64,000 nucleotides of DNA, taken from NCBI GenBank assembly GCA_017311315.1, contig CM029664.1, positions 25,313,271 through 25,377,270 on the forward strand, given 5' to 3'. This DNA is from Dendrocalamus latiflorus (taxonomy: Eukaryota > Streptophyta > Magnoliopsida > Poales > Poaceae). Each line of letters begins with the position of its first letter. The first letter of the stretch is position 1. The notes beneath the pieces are model-generated. The model searched no databases. It was given only the letters and a program-made list of their open reading frames with translations, and was not told the origin of the DNA. Below are positions 10,830 to 24,051 of the stretch, one piece after another. Position numbers and translations under genes: made by a program.

Positions 10830-13800
10830 ACAAAACAATAGATTCAATTTACTCTTGAAATTGAGTCCGTGTCTACAACTCCTCCCAGATCAACCCCGAG
10901 TACAACCCAAGAATCCAAACAAAAAAAACTAGATTCATTTGACTCTTGAAGTGAGTCTGTCTACAACTCCTCCCAGATCAATCCGAGTACGACCCTAGAA
11001 TCAATGTCGGTTTTGGGTAGCTGTCCACTTCCGAATCCGTTTGGAGGTTGCCATCCGAAACCAACTCCAAGGAGGTGCTATCCGGAAACCAAGAGGGGAG
11101 TTGGTGTACGCGTTGGTTTCCTTGAACACCATTCAGCCGAACACCATACATACGAGGTTCACTTATATCCTTTGAATACTTGAGACTAGTCACTGATATT
11201 GCATTGAGGGCTACTCCTGAATACTTAAAGCTGAACATTGGTGATAGCACTAGCGGTCCCGTTCTTCGATGAAAGTGGCAGATTCGAATGAGGATGGAGA
11301 TAACATTGATGACCCGACTACAACCCCCCAAGGACATTGCGCCATAGCGATCGGTACCAATTCCAGAGGTTGTTCGTGACCTTGTCGGAGCACAATCAAC
11401 GTAACCACGAGGGTACTTGTTGTCCTACAAGCAATCGAAGAACATGCAAGAACAAGATAACAGGCACCCAATTGCAAATGAAAGATGCATGTCTCAATCT
11501 GAATCAGAAAAATCCAAACGCTAGTTTCGCATCTGCTATTTTTGCGAGTTTTGTTCAGCCATGATCCATTAGAAATTTTGTTTACGTGCTGATCTTTGCG
11601 TTCCTTCGCCCAACTTGATCTTGTGTTCCCTTAAAACAAAAAACGTAGATCCAATTTACTCTTGAAGTTGAGTCCGTGTCTACAACTCCTCCCAGATCAA
11701 CCCGAGTACAGCCCTAGAATCCAAACAAAAAAGTAGATTCATTTGACTCTTGAAGTGAGTCCGTGTCTACAACTCCTCCCAGATCAATCCGAGTACGACC
11801 CTAGAATCGAAGTCGGTTTTGGCTAGCTGTCCCCTTCCGAATCCGTTTGGAGGTTGCCATCCGAAACCAACTCCACGGAGGTGCTATCCGGAAACCAAGA
11901 GGGGAGTTGGTGCACGCGTTGGTTTCCTTGAACAACCATACAGCCGAACACCATACATACAGGTTCACTTATATCCTTTGAATACTTGAGACTAGTCATT
12001 GATATTGCATTGAGGGCTGCTACTGAATACTTAAAGCTGAACATTGGCGATAGCACTAGCGGTCCCGTTCTTCGATGAAAGTGGTAGATTCGATTGAGGA
12101 TGGAGATAACGTTGACGACCCGAATACAACCCCCCAAGGACGTTGCGCCTTAGCGACCGATACAAACTCCAGAGGTTGTTCGTGACCTTGTCGGAGCACA
12201 ATCAATGTAACCACGGGGGTACTTGTTGTCCTACAATCAATCGAAGAACAGGCAAGAACAAGATAAACAGCAACCCAATTGCAAACGAAAGATGTGTGTT
12301 TCAATCTGAATCAGAAAAATCCAAACGCTAGTTTCGCATCTGCTATTTTTGCGAGTTTTGTTCAGCCTTGATGCATTAGAAATTTTCATTACGTGCTGAT
12401 CTTTGCGTTCCTTCGCGCAACTTGATCTTGTGTTCCCTTAAAACAAAAACAATAGATTCAATTTACTCTTGAAATTGAGTCCGTGTCTACAACTCCTCCC
12501 AGATCAACCCGAGTACAACCCAAGAATCCAAACAAAAAAAACTAGATTCATTTGACTCTTGAAGTGAGTCTGTCTACAACTCCTCCTAGATCAATCCGAG
12601 TACGACCCTAGAATCAATGTCGGTTTTGGGTAGCTGTCCACTTCCGAATCCGTTTGGAGGTTGCCATCCGAAACCAACTCCAGGGAGGTGCTATCCGGAA
12701 ACCAAGAGGGGAGTTAGTGTACGCGTTGGTTTCCTTGAACACCATTCAGCCGAACACCATACATACGAGGTTCACTTATATCCTTTGAATACTTGAGACT
12801 AGTCACTGATATTGCATTGAGGGCTGCTCTTGAATACTTAAAGCTGAACATTGGTGAAGCACTAGCAGTCCCGTTCTTCGATGAAAGTGGTAGATTCGAA
12901 TGAGGATGGAGATAACATTGATGACCCGACTACAACCCCCCAAGGACATTGCGCCATAGCGATCGGTACCAATTCCAGAGGTTGTTCGTGACCTTGTCAG
13001 AGCACAATCAACGTAACCACGAGGGTACTTGTTGTCCTACAAGCAATCGAAGAACATGCAAGAACAAGATAAACAGGCACCCAATTGCAAATGAAAGATG
13101 CATGTTTCAATCTGAATCAGAAAAATCCAAACGCTAGTTTCGCATCTGCTATTTTTGCGAGTTTTGTTCAGCCTTGATCCTTTAGAAATTTTGTTTACGT
13201 GCTGATCTTTGCGTTCCTTCGCGCAACTTGATCTTGTGTTCCCTTAAAACAAAAAAAGTAGATCCAATTTACTCTTGAAGTTGAGTCCGTGTCTACAACT
13301 CCTCCTAGATCAACCCGAGTACAGCCCAAGAATCCAAACAAAAAAGTAGATTCATTTGACTCTTGAAGTGAGTCCGTGTCTACAACTCCTCCCAGATCAA
13401 TCCGAGTACGACCCTAGAATCGAAGTCTGTTTTGGCTAGCTGTCCCCTTCCGAATCCGTTTGGAGGTTGCCATCCGAAACCAACTCCACGGAGGTGGTAT
13501 CCGGAAACCAAGAGGGGAGTTGGTGCACGCGTTGGTTTCGTTGAACAACCATACAGCCGAACACCATACATACAGGTTCGCTTATATCCTTTGAATACTT
13601 GAGACTAGTCGTTGATATTGCATTGAGGGCTGCTCCTGAATACTTAAAGCTGAACATTGGCGATAGCACTAGCGGTCCCGTTCTTCGATGAAAGTGGTAG
13701 ATTCGATTGAGGATGGAGATAACGTTGACGACCCGAATACAACCCCCCAAGGACGTTGCGCCTTAGCGATCGATACAAACTCCAGAGGTTGTTCGTGACC

Positions 13801-16800
13801 TTGTCGGAGCACAATCAACGTAACCACGGGGGTACTTGTTGTCCTACAATCAATCGAAGAACAGGCAAGAACAAGATAAGCAGCAGCCCAATTGCAAACG
13901 AAAGATGTGTGTTTCAATCTGAATCAGAAAAATCCAAACGCTAGTTTCGCATCTGCTATTTTTGCGAGTTTTGTTCAGCCTTGATGCATTAGAAATTTTC
14001 TTTACGTGCTGATCTTTGCGTTCCTTCGCGCAACTTGATCTTGTGTTCCCTTAAAACAAAAACAATAGAATCAATTTACTCTTGAAATTGAGTCCGTGTC
14101 TACAACTCCTCCCAGATCAACCCGAGTACAACCCAAGAATCCAAACAAAAAAAACTAGATTCATTTGACTCTTGAAGTGAGTCTGTCTACAACTCCTCCC
14201 AGATCAATCCGAGTACGACCCTAGAATCAATGTCGGTTTTGGGTAGCTGTCCACTTCCGAATCCGTTTGGAGGTTGCCATCCGAAACCAACTCCAGAGAG
14301 GTGCTATCCGAAAACCAAGAGGGGAGTTAGTGTACGCGTTGGTTTCCTTGAACACCATTCAGCCGAACACCATACATACGAGGTTCACTTATATCCTTTG
14401 AATACTTGAGACTAGTCACTGATATTGCATTGAGGGCTGCTCTTGAATACTTAAAGCTGAACATTGGTGAAGCACTAGCGGTCCCGTTCTTCGATGAAAG
14501 TGGTAGATTCGAATGAGGATGGAGATAACATTGATGACCCGACTACAACCCCCAAGGACATTGCGCCATAGCGATCGGTACCAATTCCAGACGTTGTTCG
14601 TGACCTTGTCGGAGCACAATCAACGTAACCACGAGGGTACTTGTTGTCCTACAAGCAATCGAAGAACATGCAAGAACAAGATAAACAGGCACCCAATTGC
14701 AAATGAAAGATGCATGTTTCAATCTGAATCAGAAAAATCCAAACGCTAGTTTCGCATCTGCTATTTTTGCGAGTTTTGTTCAGCCTTGATCCTTTAGAAA
14801 TTTTGTTTACGTGCTGATCTTTGCGTTCCTTCGGGCAACTTGATCTTGTGTTCCCTTAAAACAAAAAAAGTAGATCCAATTTACTCTTGAAGTTGAGTCC
14901 GTGTCTACAACTCCTCCTAGATCAACCCGAGTACAGCCCAAGAATCCAAACAAAAAAAGTAGATTCATTTGACTCTTGAAGTGAGTCCGTGTCTACAACT
15001 CCTCCCAGATCAATCCGAGTACGACCCTAGAATCGAAGTCTGTTTTGGCTAGCTGTCCCCTTCCGAATCCGTTTGGAGGTTGCCATCCGAAACCAACTCC
15101 ACGGAGGTGCTATCCGGAAACCAAGAGGGGAGTTGGTGCACGCGTTGGTTTCCTTGAACAACCATACAGCCGAACACCATACATACAGGTTCGCTTATAT
15201 CCTTTGAATACTTGAGACTAGTCGTTGATATTGCATTGAGGGCTGCTCCTGAATACTTAAAGCTGAACATTGGCGATAGCACTAGCGGTCCCGTTCTTCG
15301 ATGAAAGTGGTAGATTCGATTGAGGATGGAGATAACGTTGACGACCCGAATACAACACCCCAAGGACGTTGCGCCTTAGCGATCGATACAAACTCCAGAG
15401 GTTGTTCGTGACCTTGTCGGAGCACAATCAACGTAACCACGGGGGTACTTGTTGTCCTACAATCAATCGAAGAACAGGCAAGAACAAGATAAACAGCAAC
15501 CCAATTGCAAACGAAAGATGTGTGTTTCAATCTGAATCAGAAAAATCCAAACGCTAGTTTCGCATCTGCTATTTTTGCGAGTTTTGTTCAGCCTTGATGC
15601 ATTAGAAATTTTCTTTACGTGCTGATCTTTGCGTTCCTTCGCGCAACTTGATCTTGTGTTCCCTTAAAACAAAAACAATAGATTCAATTTACTCTTGAAA
15701 TTGAGTCCGTGTCTACAACTCCTCCTAGATCAACCCGAGTACAACCCAAGAATCCAAACAAAAAAAACTAGATTCATTTGACTCTTGAAGTGAGTCTGTC
15801 TACAACTCCTCCCAGATCAATCCGAGTACGACCCTAGAATCAATGTCGGTTTTGGGTAGCTGTCCACTTCCGAATCCGTTTGGAGGTTGCCATCCGAAAC
15901 CAACTCCAGGGAGGTGCTATCCGGAAACCAAGAGGGGAGTTAGTGTACGAGTTGGTTTCCTTCAACACCATTCAGCCGAACACCGTACATACGTGGTTCA
16001 CTTATATCCTTTGAATACTTGCGACTAGTCACTGATATTGCATTGAGGGCTGCTCCTGAATACTTAAAGCTGAACATTGGTGAAGCACTAGCGGTCCCGT
16101 TCTTCGATGAAAGTGGTAGATTCGAATGAGGATGGAGATAACATTGATGACCCGACTACAACCCCCCATGGACGTTGCGCCATAGCGATCGGTACCAATT
16201 CCAGAGGTTGTTCGTGACCTTGTCGGAGCACAATCAACGTAACCACGAGGGTACTTGTTGTCCTACAAGCAATCGAAGAACATGCAAGAACAAGATAAAC
16301 AGGCACCCAATTGCAAATGAAAGATGCATGTCTCAATCTGAATCAGAAAAATCCAAACGCTAGTTTCGCATCTGCTATTTTTGCGAGTTTTGTTCAGCCT
16401 TGATCCATTAGAAATTTTGTTTACGTGCTGATCTTTGCGTTCCTTCGCGCAACATGATCTTGTGTTCCCTTAAAACAAAAAAAGTAGATCCAATTTACTA
16501 TTGAAGTTGAGTCTGTGTCTACAACTCCTCCTAGATCAACCCGAGTACAGCCCTAGAATCCAAACAAAAAAAGTAAATTCATTTGACTCTTGAAGTGAGT
16601 CCGTGTCTACAACTCCTCCCAGATCAATCCGAGTACGACCCTAGAATCGAAGTCGGTTTTGGCTAGCTGTCCCCTTCCGAATCCGTTTGGAGGTTGCCAT
16701 CCGAAACCAACTCCACGGAGGTGCTATCCGGAAACCAAGAGGGGAGTTGGTGCACGCGTTGGTTTCCTTGAACAACCATACAACCGAACACCATACATAC

Positions 16801-19800
16801 AGGTTCACTTATATCCTTTGAATACTTGAGACTAGTCATTGATATTGCATTGAGGGCTGCTCCTGAATACTTAAAGCTGAACATTGGCGATAGCACTAGC
16901 GGTCCTGTTCTTCGATGAAAGTGGTAGATTCGATTGAGGATGGAGATAACGTTGACGACCCGAATACAACCCCCCAAGGACGTTGCGCCTTAGCGATCGA
17001 TACAAACTCCGGAGGTTGTTCGTGACCTTGTCGGAGCACAATCAACGTAACCACGGGGGTACTTGTTGTCCTACAATCAATCGAAGAACAGGCAAGAACA
17101 AGATAAACAGCAACCCAATTGCAAACGAAAGATGTGTGTTTCAATCTGAATCAGAAAAATCCAAACGCTAGTTTCGCATCTGCTATTTTTGCGAGTTTTG
17201 TTCAGCCTTGATGCATTAGAAATTTTCTTTACGTGCTGATCTTTGCGTTCCTTCGCGCAACTTGATCTTGTGTTCCCTTAAAACAAAAACAATAGATTCA
17301 ATTTACTCTTGAAATTGAGTCCGTGTCTACAACTCCTCCCAGATCAACCCGAGTACAACCCAAGAATCCAAACAAAAAAAACTAGATTCATTTGACTCTT
17401 GAAGTGAGTCTGTCTACAACTCCTCCCAGATCAATCCGAGTACGACCCTAGAATCAATGTCGGTTTTGGGTAGCTGTCCACTTCCGAATCCGTTTGGAGG
17501 TTGCCATCCGAAACCAACTCCAGGGAGGTGCTATCCGGAAACCAAGAGGGGAGTTATTGTACGCGTTGGTTTCCTTGAACACCATTCAGCCGAACACCAT
17601 ACATACGAGGTTCACTTATATCCTTTGAATACTTGAGACTAGTCACTGATATTGCATTGAGGGCTGCTCCTGAATACTTAAAGCTGAACATTGGTGAAGC
17701 ACTAGTGGTCCCGTTCTTCGATGAAAGTGGTAGATTCGAATGAGGATGGAGATAACATTGATGACCCGACTACAACCCCCCATGGACGTTGCGCCATAGC
17801 GATCGGTACCAATTCCAGAGGTTGTTCGTGACCTTGTCGGAGCACAATCAACGTAACCACGAGGGTACTTGTTGTCCTACAAGCAATCGAAGAACATGCA
17901 AGAACAAGATAAACAGGCACCCAATTGCAAATGAAAGATGCATGTCTCAATCTGAATCAGAAAAATCCAAACGCTAGTTTCGCATCTGCTATTTTTGCGA
18001 GTTTTGTTCAGCCTTGATCCATTAGAAATTTTGTTTACGTGCTGATCTTTGCGTTCCTTCGCGCAACTTGATCTTGTGTTCCCTTAAAACAAAAAAAGTA
18101 GATCCAATTTACTATTGAAGTTGAGTCCGTGTCTACAACTCCTCCTAGATCAACCCGAGTACAGCCCTAGAATCCAAACAAAAAAAGTAAATTCATTTGA
18201 CTCTTGAAGTGAGTCCGTGTCTACAACTCCTCCCAGATCAATCCGAGTACGACCCTAGAATCGAAGTCGGTTTTGGCTAGCTGTCCCCTTCCGAATCCGT
18301 TTGGAGGTTGCCATCCGAAACCAACTCCACGGAGGTGCTATCCGGAAACCAAGAGGGGAGTTGGTGCACGCGTTGGTTTCCTTGAACAACCATACAGCCG
18401 AACACCATACATACAGGTTCACTTATATCCTTTGAATACTTGAGACTAGTCATTGATATTGCATTGAGGGCTGCTCCTGAATACTTAAAGCTGAACATTG
18501 GCGATAGCACTAGCGGTCCCGTTCTTCGATGAAAGTGGTAGATTCGATTGAGGATGGAGATAACGTTGACGACCCGAATACAACCCCCCAAGGACGTTGC
18601 GCCTTAGCGATCGATACAGACTCCGGAGGTTGTTCGTGACCTTGTCGGAGCACAATCAACGTAACCACGGGGGTACTTGTTGTCCTACAATCAATCGAAG
18701 AACAGGCAAGAACAAGATAAACAGCAACCCAATTGCAAACGAAAGATGTGTGTTTCAATCTGAATCAGAAAAATCCAAACACTAGTTTCGCATCTGCTAT
18801 TTTTGCGAGTTTTGTTCAGCCTTGATGCATTAGAAATTTTCTTTACGTGCTGATCTTTGCGTTCCTTCGCGCAACTTGATCTTGTGTTCCCTTAAAACAA
18901 AAACAATAGATTCAATTTACTCTTGAAATTGAGTCCGTGTCTACAACTCCTCCCAGATCAACCCGAGTACAACCCAAGAATCCAAACAAAAAAAACTAGA
19001 TTCATTTGACTCTTGAAGTGAGTCTGTCTACAACTCCTCCCAGATCAATCCGAGTACGACCCTAGAATCAATGTCGGTTTTGGGTAGCTGTCCACTTCCG
19101 AATCCGTTTGGAGGTTGCCATCCGAAACCAACTCCAAGGAGGTGCTATCCGAAAACCAAGAGGGGAGTTGGTGTACGCGTTGGTTTCCTTGAACACCATT
19201 CAGCCGAACACCATACATACGAGGTTCACTTATATCCTTTGAATACTTGAGACTAGTCACTGATATTGCATTGAGGGCTACTCCTGAATACTTAAAGCTG
19301 AACATTGGTGATAGCACTAGCGGTCCCGTTCTTCGATGAAAGTGGCAGATTCGAATGAGGATGGAGATAACATTGATGACCCGACTACAACCCCCCAAGG
19401 ACATTGCGCCATAGCGATCGGTACCAATTCCAGAGGTTGTTCGTGACCTTGTCGGAGCACAATCAACGTAACCACGAGGGTACTTGTTGTCCTACAAGCA
19501 ATCGAAGAACATGCAAGAACAAGATAAACAGGCACCCAATTGCAAATGAAAGATGCATGTCTCAATCTGAATCAGAAAAATCCAAACGCTAGTTTCGCAT
19601 CTGCTATTTTTGCGAGTTTTGTTCAGCCATGATCCATTAGAAATTTTGTTTACGTGCTGATCTTTGCGTTCCTTCGCCCAACTTGATCTTGTGTTCCCTT
19701 AAAACAAAAAACGTAGATCCAATTTACTCTTGAAGTTGAGTCCGTGTCTACAACTCCTCCCAGATCAACCCGAGTACAGCCCTAGAATCCAAACAAAAAA

Positions 19801-20375
19801 AGTAGATTCATTTGACTCTTGAAGTGAGTCCGTGTCTACAACTCCTCCCAGATCAATCCGAGTACGACCCTAGAATCGAAGTCGGTTTTGGCTAGCTGTC
19901 CCCTTTCGAATCCGTTTGGAGGTTGCCATCCGAAACCAACTCCACGGAGGTGCTATCCGGAAACCAAGAGGGGAGTTGGTGCACGCGTTGGTTTCCTTGA
20001 ACAACCATACAGCCGAACACCATACATACAGGTTCGCTTATATCCTTTGAATACTTGAGACTAGTCGTTGATATTGCATTGAGGGCTGCTCCTGAATACT
20101 TAAAGCTGAACATTGGCGATAGCACTAGCGGTCCCGTTCTTCGATGAAAGTGGTAGATTCGATTGAGGATGGAGATAACGTTGACGACCCGAATACAACC
20201 CCCCAAGGACGTTGCGCCTTAGCGATCGATACAAACTCCAGAGGTTGTTCGTGACCTTGTCGGAGCACAATCAACGTAACCACGGGGGTACTTGTTGTCC
20301 TACAATCAATCGAAGAACAGGCAAGAACAAGATAAGCAGCAACCCAATTGCAAACGAAAGATGTGTGTTTCAATC
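10830..20375 (+). repeat. Satellite array 1: 12 monomers forming six A/B dimers
   Basis: The core TTGCGCC(A/T)TAGCGA recurs at 11337, 12143, 12949, 13756, 14561, 15369, 16175, 16983, 17789, 18597, 19404 and 20212, spaced 805-808 bp. B monomers (11337, 12949, 14561, ...) have CCATAGCGATCGG. A monomers (12143, 13756, 15369, ...) have CCTTAGCGATCGA. The types alternate without exception, so the unit of homogenisation is a dimer of about 1614 bp. Part of each monomer is homologous to the R/U5 end of nearby gypsy LTRs, with the LTR sense on the minus strand. Short ORFs recur in each monomer in several overlapping frames and I do not regard them as genes. The array is cut at 20375 by the outer gypsy LTR. 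Confidence 0.96.
12453..12616 (+). repeat. Internal 90-bp direct duplication in each monomer (example)
   Basis: Within every monomer, a segment starting TAGATTCAA and containing TCTACAACTCCTCC(C/T)AGATCAA is followed 90 bp later by a diverged second copy starting TAGATTCAT. Here copy one is 12453-12542 and copy two 12543 to about 12616. The internal duplication predates amplification because all monomers share it. Confidence 0.85.
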
Positions 20376-21265
20376 TGTAACAGCCCAGCTGTTTATTTCA
20401 AAATTTTCAGTAAAAAAAAATTAATTAATTTAATTTAAATAAAATAAAGTGTTCTTTGGTTGCCTAAATTTTGGAGATTTTATTTGTCTGTTTTTAGCTT
20501 TTAAAAAGGCTTTTATAAAAAGTAATTTAACTATAAACATAAAATTATGATTAAATAAAAGAATATTTTGAGTTTATGTAAAAATATAATTTCAAATTAA
20601 GTATTTAAAAGCATTTGGCTTTTATTCGGATTTTCTGTGCTTTTCTGGAATTTAAAATCAATTTTAAAGGTTAAAAAGTATTTTATAAAATTATTAAATG
20701 CAAATATGAAATTAAAAATATTTTTACTAAGTCTAAAATGCTTCCAGGAATATTCTATAATTTTTCTGGAATTTTTAGACATTAAATACTATTTTTCCAA
20801 GTGTTTGTGAAGTTTCTAGTAATTTCTGAAATTTATTCCGAAAATAAAAATCAAATTCATCCAAGCCCGCCACGTGTCGCTCTCAGATTGAATCACTCTC
20901 TCTCCACGTTTTAATCCTAGCCACACATGATCACTTACCCCTTCATAAAATCCAAGAGCCATGAAACACTCACTTGCCACGTGTCAACAATCCGACGGCC
21001 CGTACCCCTTCACTTCCTCCCTCTCTCTATTACACATGGACCCCACATGTCATATGTTTCTTCAACCTTCCCTTCTTCCTCCTCCCACCCTCTCTCTCCT
21101 CCACCATGGATGACAAATTGGAGCTCATAAAAACCACCGTTTCTCCCTCATAACTCCCGATTAAGGCATGGAAACGGACGCCCTAATCACCCTCATCAAT
21201 CTCCCGGCCGTTTTCCATCCATTAACCCTCTCAAAACCGAAATCCCTTCACCTCCTCTCTCTTTC

Positions 21266-21273
21266 TATAAAAG
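21266..21273 (+). promoter_or_regulatory. TATA box of the outer gypsy LTR
   Basis: TATAAAAG in a CT-rich context, followed by C-rich sequence typical of a plant transcription start. The copy in the 3' LTR is at 38817-38824. Transcription would start about 30 bp downstream (inference). Confidence 0.7.
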
Positions 21274-21658
21274 GGCCTCCCCACCACCATTCTCTCCATT
21301 CCCCTCCCCTTCTTCGGCCGGCCTTCACTCCCCTCTCCTCCCGCCGCCGTGCGCCACCTCCCACCGCCTCCCGCCGCCGCCCGGCCACCTTCCTCCGGCC
21401 ACCCCCATCCCCAACCGCCGCCACCACCGCCTCCCGCCGCCGCTGGCCGCCCCGGCCATCCCCGCCGCCGCCGGTGAGTAGCGCCGCCACCCCGTACACC
21501 CCGCCGCCGTTCGCCGCCCCGCCGCCGACCGCCGGCCGCCAGCGAGCTCGTCTCCCGTGCGCCCCGTGTGCCTCCCTGTGGCTTTCTTCTCTAACCATGT
21601 TTAACCTTGCTTATTTAATTTGTTGTTGCTCCTTTGTCAAGAAAGACTAAATGCCCAC

Positions 21659-21713
21659 TTGGCTAGTGGGTGCATGTTAGTGCATGCATGCATGAGGTTG
21701 TGTGTTCAAGTCC
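21659..21713 (+). promoter_or_regulatory. tRNA-like A-box/B-box pair in the LTR
   Basis: TTGGCTAGTGGG (21659-21670) resembles a pol III A box. TGTTCAAGTCC (21703-21713) matches 9 of 11 positions of the B-box consensus GGTTCGANTCC. The spacing is tRNA-like, but I see no convincing acceptor stem, so this is not a tRNA gene. It is repeated in the 3' LTR (39210-39264). A comparable pair lies in the unrelated part of the inner element's LTR. Confidence 0.4.
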
Positions 21714-22854
21714 AATGCAATGCAATTTTCGGTTTGGGCTTGGGCAAAATTTTTGCTAGTCAATGACAACCGGGCCCCACATGTCATACACTCCAAAATA
21801 CCCCAAAAATCAGCCAAAATAAGATTCCAGAGAATATTCCCTCGTTTTGCATTTTTCTGGAATTTCCAAACCGATCAAACTTCCAATTGCTCGTTCTCCG
21901 TCGTCCGAACTCCGAATCCAGTGATTCAAGTTTCTAAATTCGTCTAAAATCATAATCTAAGTTGCAGTATATATTTTATAATTTTTGGATTTTATTTGGA
22001 TTTTATTTGAATTTATTTGTTTGGTTCTTCGCGCGTAGATTTCGACGAATTCGGAGAGAACGACGCCGACGATTCGCACCAGGTCTTCGAGCAAGGCAAG
22101 TTACACCTTTGATCATGTTGAACCTAATATTTTAAATTAATTATGTTGTTTTTAAATTATTATGCATGCGTAATTTTATTCAAGTCTAGTTTAAACTCAG
22201 TTTAAAAGTGTAGTTATGCCTAAATCCTTTGTACAGCCAAATTTGACTTGAATGCCATTGTACCTTGTCAACCCTAGATAAAACCTAGTTAGTACAATAG
22301 CACTAACTAGAAATTTTGTAGAAATGCTTAGCCATGCTTAAGATAATTATGGTTTGGGACGATCTTTCACATAAAATGATAACCTTTTTACATGAAATGA
22401 TAAACTTTTCAACTGTACTCTTGACTTTGGTGAGTCAAGGAGTGTTATGAAATGTTTTCAAACAAAATATAAAACTGGTTTAGACTTAGGCAATTGGTCA
22501 GAGTGGTGGGTGCAGGCATGCCCTGTTGGTCGGAGCCGCAGTGGTTGATTGTCGGGCACAGGGGTTTGTGGTTAGGCCTAAGTCAAGTTAAGGACCGGTC
22601 TGTGAGCTACTATTGCAAAGCCCTTTCGTACTACCACAAGTCTGGTATGGGACAGACCTGGCCGAATAATTTGTGAAGTTCCAACATGATCTCGCTATAG
22701 GCTGAATGTGAGCGCGGCGTAGGCCGTGAGAAGTCTCACACGGCACAAGAGGGGGCTCCAACATGTGGATTCATGTTGTGGTGAAACCTTAGTGGCGGCA
22801 TGATTATATTGACAACGAATCATTGTAAAGGCCTTGTCATGATCTCCTGGCCGC

Positions 22855-22976
22855 ACACCTAAGGAAGTGTGTTAATCCGGTGGCAAAAAGGGATGATCAT
22901 GTCTTGTGGGTAAAGCTGTACAACCTCTGCAGAGTGTATAACCTATCCTGGATAGCCGTGCCCACGGTCATGGGCA
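22855..22976 (+). promoter_or_regulatory. LTR block conserved between the two gypsy families
   Basis: This block contains CTGCAGAGT, then ATAGCCGTGCCCACGGTCAT and GGGCA. TGCCCA and TGGGCA form the arms of a short hairpin. The same block is in the inner element at 28371-28482 despite divergence of the surrounding LTR. Its role is unknown; packaging, RNA processing or transcription control are all possible. Confidence 0.6.
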
Positions 22977-23590
22977 AGCTGAGTGAAGTTTTTCACGGAT
23001 TAGACTTTGCTTTTCAAAATGGTTTGCGAAAACCTTGTGGATGGATGGAATCCATGAGAGATTTTGAAAACCGAGCGGATGGATGGAATCCGTACGAGTT
23101 CGTTTTGGAAAAGATGGTCCGGGTGGGATGCCCGTGGTTAGGTTAGTGTTTGGTCGGAGCCTGCACTAACGATATTATTTTGTTAAATTCTTGTTTCTAT
23201 CTATTGTATCAAATTCAGCTTTTGCACTTATTATTGATATTTACTCCAATGATACTGTTTATGCAAATAAACCATAATATGCCTTCTTTTGTAACCCCTT
23301 ATGCATGCATACACTCTGTTATATTTCCCTGGTGTAACTTGCGTAAGCACTTCGTGTGCTTACCTTGGGAGTACTTTATGTGCTCACCTTGCTAAAATCT
23401 GTTGCCAGAGGATGACGCCTACAACTTCGGTGAGGATGGTGACGACTAGGCCACGTCTTACAGTCAATTCGCCTTGTGGGAAGGCAGGATGGGCTGCTCC
23501 TTTTATTTATCTTCCGCTGTTTACTTTTATGTTTGGCCATGAAGCCACCCTATTGTAAACCTGGCCATAAGGCCCGTACTCTTGCTTTAT

Positions 23591-23596
23591 AATAAA
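23591..23596 (+). terminator. Polyadenylation signal AATAAA of the outer LTR
   Basis: AATAAA lies about 110 bp before the LTR end in a T-rich context, a plausible position for 3' end formation. The corresponding part of the 3' LTR has been deleted, so the resident copy has lost this signal. Confidence 0.45.
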
Positions 23597-23711
23597 GTTT
23601 AGTTATCATGCGTGATATGTATCACTGTTCAACCTGTGTGCACTAGCTTTTCCTGGGATAGTGCGAATACACAGTGGGTTCTGGAGTTGCTGCTCCGGGT
23701 CCCGACAGAGA

Positions 23712-23723
23712 TGGTATCAGAGC
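23712..23723 (+). other. Primer binding site of the outer gypsy element
   Basis: TGGTATCAGAGC, complementary to initiator-Met tRNA, four bases after the LTR end. Confidence 0.95.
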
Positions 23724-24051
23724 AATAATGACTCTAAGACGTGACCGTAGGTAGAATAGAATGGTTGAACTCTAAGGACTTATTTTTAATAACAAGTAAT
23801 TTCAAAAGTTTTCTTATTCTTACCTCTCAATCTATGCTACCCTTATCTCTTAATCTTTGCTTGCTCTCGTCTTCCCATTCTCCCTTATCTTTATGTCATT
23901 ACTTGGAAATTTATTTCTAAATCTTCCCTTGTTCAAAACAACTATAGATGGGCAATGGTTGAACTTCATCGACTCCGCCGCAACCTCCATCTTTGCACCA
24001 AAGGATCATGCTTCGTACGTCAAGAGCTGTGAAGGATCACTCCAAGACAAC
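23724..24051 (+). other. Leader of the outer gypsy element, first part
   Basis: Noncoding leader interrupted by the inner element. Its last five bases, ACAAC (24047-24051), are the left target-site duplication; the right copy is 36536-36540. The leader resumes at 36541. Confidence 0.85.

Larger units (their letters stand above)
20376..23707 (+). repeat. 5' LTR of the outer gypsy element, 3332 bp
   Basis: The LTR starts TGTAACAGCCCAGCTG and ends CCCGACA, four bases before the primer binding site. Its first 3002 bp are matched by 37928-40928. I noticed four substitutions (20868, 21033, 21541, 22657), all transitions, and one 1-bp indel. It holds an AT-rich beginning, a GC-rich Pro/Ala-coding-like stretch around the TATA box, and a conserved structured block near 22900. 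Confidence 0.95.

Noticed and set aside
11823..20424. Recurring ORFs of 62, 82 and 104 codons in every monomer, the 82-codon one with a hydrophobic stretch
   Set aside because: They overlap each other on opposite strands, start in arbitrary places, and are preserved only because the monomers are nearly identical copies. They are lost in diverged monomers of array 4.
21168..21650. 160-codon proline-rich ORF in the outer LTR
   Set aside because: It spans the TATA box and GC-rich transcription start region of an LTR; composition-driven and without a recognisable domain.
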